Source: an uncultured Lachnospiraceae bacterium (GTDB lineage: Bacteria > Bacillota > Clostridia > Lachnospirales > Lachnospiraceae). Taken from it: DNA of 16,008 nt. The notes below the pieces were generated by a model. It was not told the DNA's origin, searched no databases, and saw nothing but the letters and a program-made list of their open reading frames with translations. Position 1 is the stretch's first letter. Each line of letters begins with the position of its first letter. The translations under genes and the position numbers were made by a program. The DNA lies in contig CANQYH010000036.1 of the NCBI GenBank assembly GCA_947628025.1, positions 1 through 16,008 on the forward strand, written 5' to 3'. Shown one piece after another: positions 1-6,832 of this stretch.

Positions 1-411
1 AACGTGTTCCTGTTCAACTCCACCATCCGGGACAACATCACCCTGGGCGAGACCTTCACCAACGAGCAGATGGAAAAGGCTTTGCGGGACAGCGCTCTCG
101 CGGGGGACCTGGCCGCCATGCCGGACGGCCTGGACACCGTGGTGGGCGAGGACGGCAGCAATCTCTCCGGCGGGCAGAAGCAGCGTGTGGCCATTGCCCG
201 TGCGCTGATCCACGACCGTTCCATCCTTTTGGTGGACGAGGGCACCAGCGCCCTGGACCAGAAGAATGCGGAGATCGTGGAGGAGAGCCTGCTTTCCAAC
301 CCGGAACTGACGCTGATTCTGGTCAGCCACCACCTGACCCAGGAACGGAAAGCCCGGTTTACGCAGGTGTATGACTTACAGCCTGCGGCGCCCCGCGGGC
401 AGGCGGCGTAA
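1..411 (+). CDS. ABC transporter ATP-binding protein, C-terminal fragment
   Basis: This is the C-terminal 136 residues of an ABC ATPase whose start lies before the window; the frame is open from base 1. The visible part begins just after the Q-loop, in the stretch FNSTIRDNI typical of exporter-type (fused membrane plus ATPase) subunits. It then shows the signature LSGGQKQR (residues 55-62 of the fragment), Walker B ILLVDEGTSALD (75-86) with a Gly in place of the usual Ala of DEATS, and the switch histidine in SHH (about 108-110). Such proteins use ATP hydrolysis at the inner face of the membrane to move peptides, lipids or drugs outward. The cargo cannot be told from this fragment. The end is short and basic/Pro-Ala-rich. 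No clear terminator follows before the next promoter. Confidence 0.93.
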   Translation, partial: NVFLFNSTIRDNITLGETFTNEQMEKALRDSALAGDLAAMPDGLDTVVGEDGSNLSGGQKQRVAIARALIHDRSILLVDEGTSALDQKNAEIVEESLLSNPELTLILVSHHLTQERKARFTQVYDLQPAAPRGQAA

Positions 412-460
412 GTGACGTCCCCTCAATCGCCGGTTGACAAAAAACAAACCAAATGATCCA

Positions 461-489
461 TTGTGCCCCATGCTTCCCAATGTTAAAAT
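461..489 (+). promoter_or_regulatory. Probable sigma-A promoter of the XRE regulator
   Basis: A -35-like TTGTGC (461-466), a 17-base spacer and TAAAAT (484-489), preceded by TG at 481-482 as an extended -10. A better-looking TTGACA at 434-439 has no good -10 partner at 17 bases. The Shine-Dalgarno GGAGGG at 524-529 follows, so the leader is short. Inferred from sequence only. Confidence 0.5.
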
Positions 490-534
490 ATACGTAACGA
501 CAGCGTTGCTAAATAAATTCAGAGGAGGGTTACA

Positions 535-1626
535 ATGGATATAGGCACAAGGATCAGGGAGTTAAGGATCGAACAGAAGATCACGCAGGATCGGTTATCG
601 GAGTATATGGGTATATCGCCGCAGGCAATTTCAAAGTGGGAAAATGGTACGACCATGCCCGACATCAGGGCGCTGCCCATGCTCGCGGAAATCTTTAACG
701 TTACCACGGATTACCTGCTCGGCATAGAGTATGACGTCTGCGACAGCAGGATCGAAGAATACCGGAAGAAGTACCGCGAGCTGCAGAGGAAAGGCGATAA
801 TGAAGGCAGATGCGTGCTTATGAGGAAAGCACTCGCGGAATATCCGAGGAACTACGAATTTATGAATTATCTCGTGCGCAGTCTGTCGTATATCGCCCAT
901 GAACCGGAGGATTATCAGGAGATCATCGAGCTGTGCAGGCGCTTGATCGCGGGCTGCCGCGACGATGACATCCGGTTTTCGGCCATTCAGACCCTGTGCA
1001 GAGCGTACAGCGATACCGGCGAGGACGAAAAGGCGCTGGAATATGCGCGTATGCTGCCGCTGCGCAAATATGCGAGAGAGGATACGCTGGCGTGGGTCGC
1101 GAGAGGCGAAAATAAAATGATGATCATCCAGAGCAACACACTGGATCTGCTGATGGAGCTGGGCGATTATATGATCAGCAGGACCGGCAGGCATAGAGGT
1201 ATGGGAGATTACGGGCTGTCGTTTGACGAGGAGCTGTCGGTATATCATACGGTGCTGTCGCTTTTGAAGCTGCCGTTTAACGACGAAAATTATTATTTGA
1301 TCAACGGGAAACTGGCGCATGTGTACCGTTATATGGCGAGATTGTACGCCCGGAACGGGGACAGCGAGAACGCTATGAAATGCTTAAAGCTGGCGGAGCA
1401 TCACGCCGATGCGTTTGAAAACAGCAAGAACAAGGGATTAAAATATACGTCCCTGTTTTTCGACCAGCTTCAGTTCGAGTTCATGGGAACGCGCCACGGC
1501 GACAGCAGCGAATACGGTCCTGTTTTGAAGACCATTCGTCAGCACTGTTTTGATTTTATGCGCGACAGCGAGGAATTCAGGGCGTTCGAAAAAGAAGTGG
1601 AAGAAAAAGCAAACGCGGCGCAGTGA
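535..1626 (+). CDS. XRE-family transcriptional regulator with TPR-like C-terminal region
   Basis: A 363-residue DNA-binding protein. Residues about 5-62 form a Cro/C1-type helix-turn-helix, with the recognition segment SPQAISKWENGTTMPD and the usual ending LLGIE. The remaining 300 residues are helical and rich in charged/aromatic pairs (for example KALEYAR, GDSENAMKCLKLAEHHA), like tetratricopeptide-type repeats. In related regulators such repeats bind a peptide or other ligand. The ATG start has Shine-Dalgarno GGAGGG five bases upstream. The gene is monocistronic: a promoter precedes it and a hairpin follows. It lies behind an ABC exporter gene, so it may regulate that exporter, but nothing in the sequence proves the link. 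Base composition looks less GC-rich than in the genes further downstream, which might mean a different history. Ligand and target are unknown. Confidence 0.88.
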   Translation: MDIGTRIRELRIEQKITQDRLSEYMGISPQAISKWENGTTMPDIRALPMLAEIFNVTTDYLLGIEYDVCDSRIEEYRKKYRELQRKGDNEGRCVLMRKALAEYPRNYEFMNYLVRSLSYIAHEPEDYQEIIELCRRLIAGCRDDDIRFSAIQTLCRAYSDTGEDEKALEYARMLPLRKYAREDTLAWVARGENKMMIIQSNTLDLLMELGDYMISRTGRHRGMGDYGLSFDEELSVYHTVLSLLKLPFNDENYYLINGKLAHVYRYMARLYARNGDSENAMKCLKLAEHHADAFENSKNKGLKYTSLFFDQLQFEFMGTRHGDSSEYGPVLKTIRQHCFDFMRDSEEFRAFEKEVEEKANAAQ

Positions 1627-1634
1627 GGCCGCGG

Positions 1635-1664
1635 TATAAGGCGCGGTGATGGCCGCGCCTTATA
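1635..1664. terminator. Hairpin between convergent genes, probable bidirectional terminator
   Basis: A perfect 12-bp stem, TATAAGGCGCGG pairing with CCGCGCCTTATA around a six-base loop (TGATGG). It lies 8 bases after the XRE stop and 17 bases before the stop of the convergent carbamate kinase gene. The tracts after the stem on both strands are only moderately T-rich, so termination strength is uncertain, but the position fits a shared terminator. Confidence 0.6.
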
Positions 1665-1681
1665 TTAGTTATCGGAAACGA

Positions 1682-2620
1682 TCAGGCTTCCCCGATCGTG
1701 GTGCCGGCCTTTCCTGCCAGTCCCTCGGCGGCTCTCTCCGGGGAGGTGATGATGGCCCGCCGCCCTTTGCCGTTCTGGACGAAGTCGACGCTGGCCTCTA
1801 TTTTCGGCAGCATGGATGCAAATTCGAAATGGCCCTGGGCGATATAGTCGCGGGCTTCCTTGAGATTCATCGTGTGGATCGGACGTTCGGCGGCCTTGCC
1901 GAAATCCAACGTCACATTGTCGACGGCGGTCAGGATCATCAGCACGTCGGCGTCCACTTCTTTTGCCAGGAGTCCGGCGGCCAGGTCTTTCTCGATGACC
2001 GCGCTGGCGCCTTTCAGATAATATCCCTGGACCATGACGGGAATACCGCCTCCGCCGCAGGCGATGACGATCTGCCCGGCGTCCAAAAGTACGCGGATGG
2101 CGTCGATCTCCACGATGGCCACCGGTTTCGGGGCGGCTACCATGCGCTGGAAGCCTTTGCCCGGGACTTCGCGGACGAAATTGCCTTTTTCCTCCTCCGC
2201 ACGGGCCTCCTCGGCGGTCAGATAGCGGCCGATGGACTTGACCGGAATATGGCTGGCTTCATCGTACGGGTCCACGGTAACCTGCGTCAGGATCGTAGCG
2301 ACCGGTTTATAGATGCCGCGGCGGATCAGCTGGGCGCGGATGGCGTTCTGCAGGTCGTAACCTATGTAACCTTGGCTCATGGCGGAACAGACGGACATGG
2401 GAGCCGGGGTATAGCCGGGGTGCTGCAGGCCGAACTCGTTCATCGCGGTGTGGATCATCCCCACCTGCGGGGCGTTGCTGTGGACGACGGCTACCTGCCA
2501 GCCCTCCTGGACGAAATCCGCGATGATCCTGGACATGTTCCGTGCCGCTTCTTTCTGCTCCGGCAGATTGGTGCCCAGGGCCTTGTGCCCAAGGGCCATG
2601 ACGATACGTTTCTTTGGCAT
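1682..2620 (-). CDS. arcC: Carbamate kinase family protein
   Basis: A 312-residue cytoplasmic enzyme of the amino acid kinase fold. The family carries out carbamoyl phosphate + ADP = carbamate + ATP, the energy-yielding step of arginine, agmatine or allantoin breakdown. Visible landmarks are the N-terminal strand and loop IVMALGHKALG (residues 6-16), HSNAPQVGM, the long conserved stretch around SAMSQGYIGYDLQ, QVTVDPYDEA, ACGGGGIPV and ASMLPKIEA. Length and order match the family. Two loops differ from the classical sequences: GHK replaces GGN near the N terminus, and HSNAPQVG replaces HGNGPQVG. I believe this variant occurs in other clostridial homologues, so it is probably a subfamily; its exact substrate is less certain. 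No arcA or arcB neighbour is present in the window. The ATG start has AGAGAGG (2629-2635 on this strand) 8 bases upstream, and a strong own promoter precedes it. Confidence 0.88.
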   Translation of the reverse strand: MPKKRIVMALGHKALGTNLPEQKEAARNMSRIIADFVQEGWQVAVVHSNAPQVGMIHTAMNEFGLQHPGYTPAPMSVCSAMSQGYIGYDLQNAIRAQLIRRGIYKPVATILTQVTVDPYDEASHIPVKSIGRYLTAEEARAEEEKGNFVREVPGKGFQRMVAAPKPVAIVEIDAIRVLLDAGQIVIACGGGGIPVMVQGYYLKGASAVIEKDLAAGLLAKEVDADVLMILTAVDNVTLDFGKAAERPIHTMNLKEARDYIAQGHFEFASMLPKIEASVDFVQNGKGRRAIITSPERAAEGLAGKAGTTIGEA

Positions 2621-2645
2621 ATAGGATACCTCTCTTTCAGATCAA

Positions 2646-2674
2646 ATTATAATCTTTGTATGAAAAAATTGCAA
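2646..2674 (-). promoter_or_regulatory. Promoter of the carbamate kinase gene
   Basis: On the minus strand: TTGCAA (2674-2669), a 17-base AT-rich spacer, then a consensus TATAAT (2651-2646). The -10 box lies 26 bases before the start codon. This is one of the best promoter matches in the window. It is back to back with the promoter of the plus-strand membrane protease gene; the two -35 boxes are only 7 bases apart. Confidence 0.8.
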
Positions 2675-2681
2675 CAAATAA

Positions 2682-2710
2682 GTGAAATATAGAAAAAACT
2701 GTGCTATACT
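2682..2710 (+). promoter_or_regulatory. Probable promoter of the CPBP protease gene
   Basis: GTGAAA (2682-2687, four of six consensus bases), a 17-base spacer and TATACT (2705-2710), preceded by TG at 2702-2703 as an extended -10. It also argues that translation does not begin at the GTG at 2682, because that codon lies within the promoter. Confidence 0.6.
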
Positions 2711-2774
2711 CGGGATACGGCCGCCTGTGTCCGCTGTGGGAGCGAGAGCGGCCGGGGACGGGAGGAGGCGGCTC

Positions 2775-3533
2775 ATGAAGATTCTCTGGCAGATCATTTA
2801 TCCCATCGGCCTGTATGAGCTGGCGACGGCGGCGCTCTTTTTGCTGTGGCCGGACGGGGATGCGCTTCTGTGCCAGGGCATATCGGCGCTGGTAACGACG
2901 GCGGTCCTGCTTCCGCTTTATGAGAAAGACTGCGGCGGGGCGTCTGCGGGGGAGAGCCGCGCCCGGAGATCCTGGCGGCTGGCTTTCGGCGGGATCGGCG
3001 CTTCGCGGCTGGTTTGGCTGCTGTTGGCAGGCGCATCGGCCAGTATCTGCTTTAACAGCCTGATCGGATTCAGCGGCCTGAAAGAGGTGCTTACCGGCTA
3101 CGAGCAGACGGCCGGGCTGATCTATGCTTCGTCTTTCTGGCGGCAGGCGCTTTTGGCGGGGGTGGTGATCCCTGCGGCGGAGGAGTTGATCTTCCGGGGC
3201 TTTCTTTATGGCGTCCTGCGGCGGTTTTCATTTCCCGCTGCGGCGGCAGGCACGGCGGCGCTCTTTGGCCTCTACCACGGCAGCGTGGTTCAGGGCGTCT
3301 ATGCGTTTATGACCGGGCTGGTACTGGCGCTGTGCCGCGAAACATGCGGCTGCTGGGGGGCCGCGCTTCTGGTCCATATTTCCGCCAATCTGACTTCGCT
3401 GGCCGTGCAGGCGGCGGCCGGGGACCTGTTGGCAGGAGCCGGGACCCAGGCGGTCCTGGCGGCGGCGGGGGCATTGGTCCTGTGGGGGTCTCTGCGGCGC
3501 TTGAGCCGGGGAGAGGAAAGACCGGTCCGATAG
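2775..3533 (+). CDS. CPBP family intramembrane metalloprotease (Abi/CAAX protease-like)
   Basis: A 252-residue hydrophobic protein with several membrane helices (for example residues 7-25, 36-49, 79-97, 125-135 and 155-167). The CPBP/CAAX-protease signatures are present in order: EELIFR (136-141, the EExxxR motif), FGLYH (164-168, the FxxxH motif) and HISAN (201-205). The Glu and His residues are the expected metal ligands and catalytic base inside the membrane. In bacteria such proteins serve in peptide maturation, bacteriocin immunity or membrane stress; this one's substrate is unknown. The start chosen is ATG 2775, with GGAGGAGG seven bases upstream. An in-frame GTG at 2682 would add 31 residues, but it lies in the promoter. 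No terminator is evident before the next gene, 105 bases on. Confidence 0.87.
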   Translation: MKILWQIIYPIGLYELATAALFLLWPDGDALLCQGISALVTTAVLLPLYEKDCGGASAGESRARRSWRLAFGGIGASRLVWLLLAGASASICFNSLIGFSGLKEVLTGYEQTAGLIYASSFWRQALLAGVVIPAAEELIFRGFLYGVLRRFSFPAAAAGTAALFGLYHGSVVQGVYAFMTGLVLALCRETCGCWGAALLVHISANLTSLAVQAAAGDLLAGAGTQAVLAAAGALVLWGSLRRLSRGEERPVR

Positions 3534-3638
3534 GGAAAATGGCGCGGTTTTATGAATATTTCCGGCCGCTGCAGGCAATGTATTTAGAAGAGCGAAAGAG
3601 ATAGAAGAATAAAGGGAGAGAACAAGGAGGGGAAACCA

Positions 3639-4658
3639 TTGAAGCTTTTATCGATAGCAGTTCCGTGCTATAATTCCGAAGCTTATATGAGAAAGTGCAT
3701 CGATTCCCTGCTGAAAGGCGGGGAAGAGGTAGAGATCCTGATCGTGGACGACGGTTCCGCGAAAGACCGGACGCCGGAGATCGCCGACGAGTATGAAAAA
3801 GCATATCCCGGCGTCTGCCGCGCCATCCACCAGGAGAACGGCGGACACGGCGAGGCAGTCAACACCGGACTGCGCCACGCTACGGGGATCTATTTTAAGG
3901 TCGTAGACAGCGACGACTGTGTGGATGAGGAGGCTTATAAGCAGATTCTGCAGACGTTGCGGCGTTTCGTTTACGGGCGGGAGACGCTGGATATGCTGAT
4001 CAGCAATTTCGTCTACGACAAGCAGGGCGCGAAGCACAAAAAGGTCATGAATTACCGGACCGCCCTGCCCAAGGATCAGGTCTTTGGCTGGAAAGACGTG
4101 AAAGTATTTATCCTGGGCCAGTATATCCTGATGCACTCGGTGATCTACCGGACCGAGCTTCTGCGGGAGTGCGGCCTGGAGCTGCCCAAACATACGTTTT
4201 ATGTGGACAATATCTTCGTTTACCAGCCGCTGCCCCATGTGCAGACCATGTATTATCTGGATGTGAACTTTTACCGGTATTACATCGGCCGTGAGGACCA
4301 GTCGGTCAATGAGCAGATCATGATCGGGCGCATCGACCAGCAGCTGAAAGTGACGAAGCTGATGCTGGATTACTACGATATGGGAAAGATCCCGAACCGG
4401 AAGCTGCGCCACTATATGGTCCGCTATCTGGAGATCATGATGGTGATCTCCTCGATCCTGGCGATCCGCTCCGGCACCGACGAGAATATGGCGAAGAAAA
4501 AGGAGCTGTGGCAGTACGTGAAAAAGAGGAGCCTGCCGCTGTATCTGCGCCTGCGGTTCGGCTTTTTGGGGCAGAGCATGAACCTGCCGGGAAAGGGCGG
4601 ACGGAAGATCTCGGAGGCCGGCTACAAGATCAGCCAGAAATTCTTCGGTTTCAATTAG
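3639..4658 (+). CDS. Glycosyltransferase family 2 protein
   Basis: A 339-residue GT-A fold transferase that would move a sugar from a nucleotide-sugar to a lipid or polysaccharide acceptor on the cytoplasmic face of the membrane. The N terminus shows the family opening SIAVPCYNSEAYM (5-17), then the nucleotide-binding LIVDDGS (34-40), ENGGHGEAVNTG (66-77) and the DxD-like metal site VVDSDD (88-93). The C-terminal third is basic and helical without clear membrane helices. The start is TTG at 3639: AAGGAGGGG at 3624-3632 sits six bases before it and no better in-frame ATG is close. It follows the CPBP protease gene, possibly in the same transcript, and is followed by a promoter for the next gene. 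The sugar donor and acceptor cannot be told from the sequence. Confidence 0.88.
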   Translation: MKLLSIAVPCYNSEAYMRKCIDSLLKGGEEVEILIVDDGSAKDRTPEIADEYEKAYPGVCRAIHQENGGHGEAVNTGLRHATGIYFKVVDSDDCVDEEAYKQILQTLRRFVYGRETLDMLISNFVYDKQGAKHKKVMNYRTALPKDQVFGWKDVKVFILGQYILMHSVIYRTELLRECGLELPKHTFYVDNIFVYQPLPHVQTMYYLDVNFYRYYIGREDQSVNEQIMIGRIDQQLKVTKLMLDYYDMGKIPNRKLRHYMVRYLEIMMVISSILAIRSGTDENMAKKKELWQYVKKRSLPLYLRLRFGFLGQSMNLPGKGGRKISEAGYKISQKFFGFN

Positions 4659-4788
4659 GCGTCCGGCGGGGCTATGGCAAAGCGCCGGGACGGCGGGCGC
4701 AGGAGCCAGCTGTATACCAGAGAAAAACATGTGTTTTCCCGGCATATACACAATGAAAACCCTGTGAAATGAACAGAAAGAATAGTGA

Positions 4789-4817
4789 TTGCATTTGGGA
4801 TCGCCGGGGAGTATATT
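4789..4817 (+). promoter_or_regulatory. Promoter of the YitT-family gene
   Basis: TTGCAT (4789-4794), a 17-base spacer and TATATT (4812-4817), about 90 bases before the start codon. The rest of the 250-base gap from 4659 contains only a GC-rich imperfect hairpin right after the glycosyltransferase stop (about 4659-4690), without a T-tract. I see no gene in it. Confidence 0.7.
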
Positions 4818-4908
4818 GTAGAAAGAAGCGGTGCGGTACCGCGGGTGCGGCAAGATGACAGTCCTATAAGGGGAGGCGGCAAAGCGGCCGCGAAAGAGTG
4901 AGGCATAC

Positions 4909-5811
4909 GTGTCTTTCTCTTTTTACGTCCGAAACCGGAATCGTATGGCAAAAGATTTCAAAAATCCTGTTAAGAACGCGGCGTGGGAGTACGGGCTGAT
5001 CTCGCTCAGTATCCTGGTAGTGGCCATAGGCGTGTACTTCTTTAAGTTCCCGAATCATTTCGCGTTCGGCGGCGTCACCGGTTTTTCGGCGGTCGTCAGT
5101 GAGATCACCCGTTTGTCGGCCAGCCAGTTCACGTTTGTGGCGAATATGGTGCTCCTGGTCATGGGCTTTCTGTTTCTCGGCCGGGAGTTCGGCATCCGCA
5201 CGGTGTACGCCAGCGTGCTTTTGTCGGTGCTTCTGGAAGTGTTCGAGGTCCTTTTTCCGATGACGGAACCGTTGACGGACGAGCCGCTGCTGGAACTGAT
5301 CTTCGCGATCTTTCTGCCGGGGGCCGGCGCGGCGGTGCTGTTTAACATCGGGGCGTCCAGCGGCGGGACGGATATCATCGCGATGATCCTGAAAAAGCAT
5401 ACCAGCATGAACATCGGCGCTGTGCAGTTTATGGTGGATCTGATCACGGTGGTGCTGTCGTTCTTCGTGTTTGATCCGACGACGGGACTTTTCTCCATGC
5501 TGGGCCTGATGGCGAAATCGCTGGTGGTGGACGGCGTAATCGAGAATATCAACCAGTGCAAATGCTTCAATATCATCTGCGACGATCCGGAGCCCATCTG
5601 CGATTATATCATCAATACGCTGCACCACAGCGCCACGGTCTACCGCGCGGAGGGGGCGTTCACCCATCACGAAAAGACCGTGATCATGGCTACCATGCGC
5701 CGCGGCGAGGCGATGCGCCTGCGCAATTTTATCCGTCAGACGGAGCCGTCGGCCTTTATCCTGATCTCCAATTCCAGCGAGATCATCGGGAAAGGCTTTC
5801 TGACCAACTGA
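4909..5811 (+). CDS. YitT family membrane protein (DUF161 plus DUF2179)
   Basis: A 300-residue protein with an N-terminal membrane part of about five to six helices (roughly residues 25-45, 65-85, 93-113, 130-150 and 165-190). It carries the family's conserved FAFGGVTGFS and IGASSGGTDI segments. A soluble C-terminal DUF2179 domain (about 219-297) begins at CFNIICDDPE and has the ferredoxin-like fold related to PII-type regulators. The family is widespread in Firmicutes, often in several paralogues; its transport or signalling role is not established. Start choice is uncertain. GTG 4909 has GAGG five bases upstream; the in-frame ATG at 4945 has a poorer ribosome site but would also leave all conserved regions intact. 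The gene has its own promoter and is closed by a strong terminator. Confidence 0.9.
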   Translation: MSFSFYVRNRNRMAKDFKNPVKNAAWEYGLISLSILVVAIGVYFFKFPNHFAFGGVTGFSAVVSEITRLSASQFTFVANMVLLVMGFLFLGREFGIRTVYASVLLSVLLEVFEVLFPMTEPLTDEPLLELIFAIFLPGAGAAVLFNIGASSGGTDIIAMILKKHTSMNIGAVQFMVDLITVVLSFFVFDPTTGLFSMLGLMAKSLVVDGVIENINQCKCFNIICDDPEPICDYIINTLHHSATVYRAEGAFTHHEKTVIMATMRRGEAMRLRNFIRQTEPSAFILISNSSEIIGKGFLTN

Positions 5812-5829
5812 CAGATCGAAGAGAAAGAC

Positions 5830-5876
5830 CGGCCGCAGCCGGCGGGAGATACGCCGGCTGCGGCCGTTTCAGTTTT
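5830..5876 (+). terminator. Intrinsic terminator after the YitT gene
   Basis: A perfect 15-bp GC-rich stem (5830-5844 with 5852-5866), a 7-base loop, then TTTCAGTTTT. It lies 18 bases after the YitT stop and ends 25 bases before the next start codon, so it could also act as an attenuator for the phosphatase gene, for which no separate promoter is apparent. Confidence 0.87.
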
Positions 5877-5901
5877 GCTGACAGAAAGGATGCGAGTTAA
5901 G

Positions 5902-6633
5902 ATGAAGCTGCTGATCGTGCGCCACGGCGACCCGGATTATTCCATCGATTCCCTGACGGAGAAAGGCTGGAGGGAAGCGGAGTATCTGTCCGAGAGGCTG
6001 TCCGTTTTGGATGTGAAAGCGTTTTATGTCTCTTCTCTGGGACGGGCCAGGGATACGGCGTCCCTGACGCTTCGAAAAATGGACCGGACCGCGGAGGTCT
6101 GCCCATGGCTGCGGGAGTTCCATCCGCAGGTCGTCCGGCCTGATACGAACGAGCGTTCCGGCGTGGCCTGGGACTGGCTGCCCCAGGACTGGACCGCCGA
6201 GGAGCGGTTTTACCGGAAAGACCGCTGGTATGAGCAGGAGGCCTACGTGGAAGCGGCGGTGAAGCAGGAATACGACTGGGTGACGGGCAATCTGGACCGG
6301 GTCCTGGAGCGCCACGGCTATGTGCGCGAGGGGAATTGTTACCGCGCCGTCTGTTCCAATAACGACACCATCGTGTTTTTCTGCCATTTCGGGGTGGAAT
6401 GTGTGCTTTTGTCCCATCTGCTGGGGATCTCTCCCGTGGTCCTCTGGCACGGGACCTGCGCCGCGCCCACGTCGGTGACGACGGTGGTCACGGAGGAGCG
6501 GCGCGCGGGGATCGCGCAGTTTCGCATGACCGCGTTCGGGGACATTTCCCATCTGTATATCCATGGGGAAGAACCGGCGTTTGCGGGCCGGTTCTGCGAG
6601 AGCTTTGAAAATGAAAATGAAAGGCACGACTGA
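5902..6633 (+). CDS. Histidine phosphatase family protein
   Basis: A 243-residue protein of the phosphoglycerate-mutase-like superfamily, which forms a phospho-histidine during phosphate transfer or hydrolysis. The catalytic opening LIVRHGDPDY (residues 4-13) supplies Arg7 and His8, GRARDTA (48-53) supplies a second Arg (Arg50), REF supplies an acidic residue (Glu72), and FFCHFG (159-164) supplies the second His (His162). These are the full set of active-site positions expected. A long insert rich in Trp, Asp and Glu (about 83-150) probably shapes substrate binding; the substrate is unknown. The start chosen is ATG 5902, with AAAGGA 11 bases upstream and the family motif following at once. 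The earlier in-frame ATG at 5890 and TTG at 5875 overlap this ribosome site or the upstream terminator. Expression may depend on read-through from the YitT promoter. Confidence 0.88.
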   Translation: MKLLIVRHGDPDYSIDSLTEKGWREAEYLSERLSVLDVKAFYVSSLGRARDTASLTLRKMDRTAEVCPWLREFHPQVVRPDTNERSGVAWDWLPQDWTAEERFYRKDRWYEQEAYVEAAVKQEYDWVTGNLDRVLERHGYVREGNCYRAVCSNNDTIVFFCHFGVECVLLSHLLGISPVVLWHGTCAAPTSVTTVVTEERRAGIAQFRMTAFGDISHLYIHGEEPAFAGRFCESFENENERHD

Positions 6634-6645
6634 GAACGAATCAAA

Positions 6646-6688
6646 CGGATCTCTTTTTGTACGGCAGATCGTGCGGAAAAAGGACTGT
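6646..6688 (+). repeat. Dispersed intergenic element, copy 1
   Basis: This 43-base stretch aligns without gaps to 8141-8183 at 34 of 43 positions, including identical blocks AGATCGTGC and GAAAAAGGA. It also shares the exact 14-mer TTTGTACGGCAGAT with 11409-11422. Within the copy, GTACGG and GTGCGG recur 12 bases apart. It begins 13 bases after the phosphatase stop and runs into the following terminator. See copies 2 and 3. Confidence 0.6.
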
Positions 6689-6709
6689 CGCCGGCAGCAG
6701 TTCTTTTTT
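6677..6709 (+). terminator. Probable intrinsic terminator after the histidine phosphatase gene
   Basis: AAAAAGGACTG (6677-6687) pairs with CAGTTCTTTTT (6698-6708) with one G-T pair around a 10-base loop. The run TTTTTT forms the end of the stem and the tail. It lies between the phosphatase stop (6633) and the PadR promoter (6767). Confidence 0.65.
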
Positions 6710-6766
6710 ATTTCCCATTTTTCGGAGAGCGATGCGGCACGGACGGCAAATGATTCGGAATATATG

Positions 6767-6795
6767 TTGACAGGCGACATATATCGTGATATGAT
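6767..6795 (+). promoter_or_regulatory. Promoter of the padR-DUF2812 cassette
   Basis: A consensus TTGACA (6767-6772), a 17-base spacer and TATGAT (6790-6795). The -10 box lies within the tandem repeat described next, so a repressor bound there would block RNA polymerase. Start codon at 6833; Shine-Dalgarno AGGAGGAGG at 6819-6827. Confidence 0.8.
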
Positions 6796-6808
6796 ATATC
6801 GTAATACG
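6779..6808. repeat. Tandem 15-bp repeat over the -10 box, probable PadR operator
   Basis: Two adjacent 15-base units, ATATATCGTGATATG (6779-6793) and ATATATCGTAATACG (6794-6808), identical at 13 of 15 positions. The first unit also has inverted symmetry (CATAT at 6778-6782, ATATG at 6789-6793). PadR dimers bind AT-rich inverted sites, often at their own promoters, so this is a likely autoregulatory operator. Direct binding is inferred. Confidence 0.6.
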
Positions 6809-6832
6809 ACACATATAAAGGAGGAGGCGCAG

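Noticed and set aside
434..462. TTGACA at 434-439 as the main promoter of the XRE gene
   Set aside because: The hexamer 17 bases downstream (TCCATT) is a poor -10; the TTGTGC/TGTTAAAAT pair downstream fits better.
1646..2692. Plus-strand frame of 348 codons opposite the carbamate kinase gene
   Set aside because: The minus strand carries the conserved kinase motifs, a good ribosome site and a promoter. The plus-strand product is His/Asp/Gly-rich shadow translation.
4720..4736. AAAAC/GTTTT small hairpin in the gap before the YitT promoter, as a terminator
   Set aside because: Only five A-T-rich base pairs and no T-tract after it.
4760..4794. Possible fourth copy of the dispersed element before the YitT promoter
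   Set aside because: Only short pieces (GTG, CAGAAA, GATTG) line up at a similar distance from TTGCAT. The match is too weak to separate from chance.
3648..4853. Open frame of 401 codons on the minus strand opposite the glycosyltransferase
   Set aside because: The product is a His/Gln/Arg/Leu-rich shadow of the real plus-strand gene and has no recognisable motif or ribosome site.
6563..6832. Longer N terminus for the PadR gene (90 extra in-frame codons from 6563)
   Set aside because: The extension overlaps the phosphatase gene, the terminator and the promoter. The ATG at 6833 has a near-perfect ribosome site and the family's normal length.
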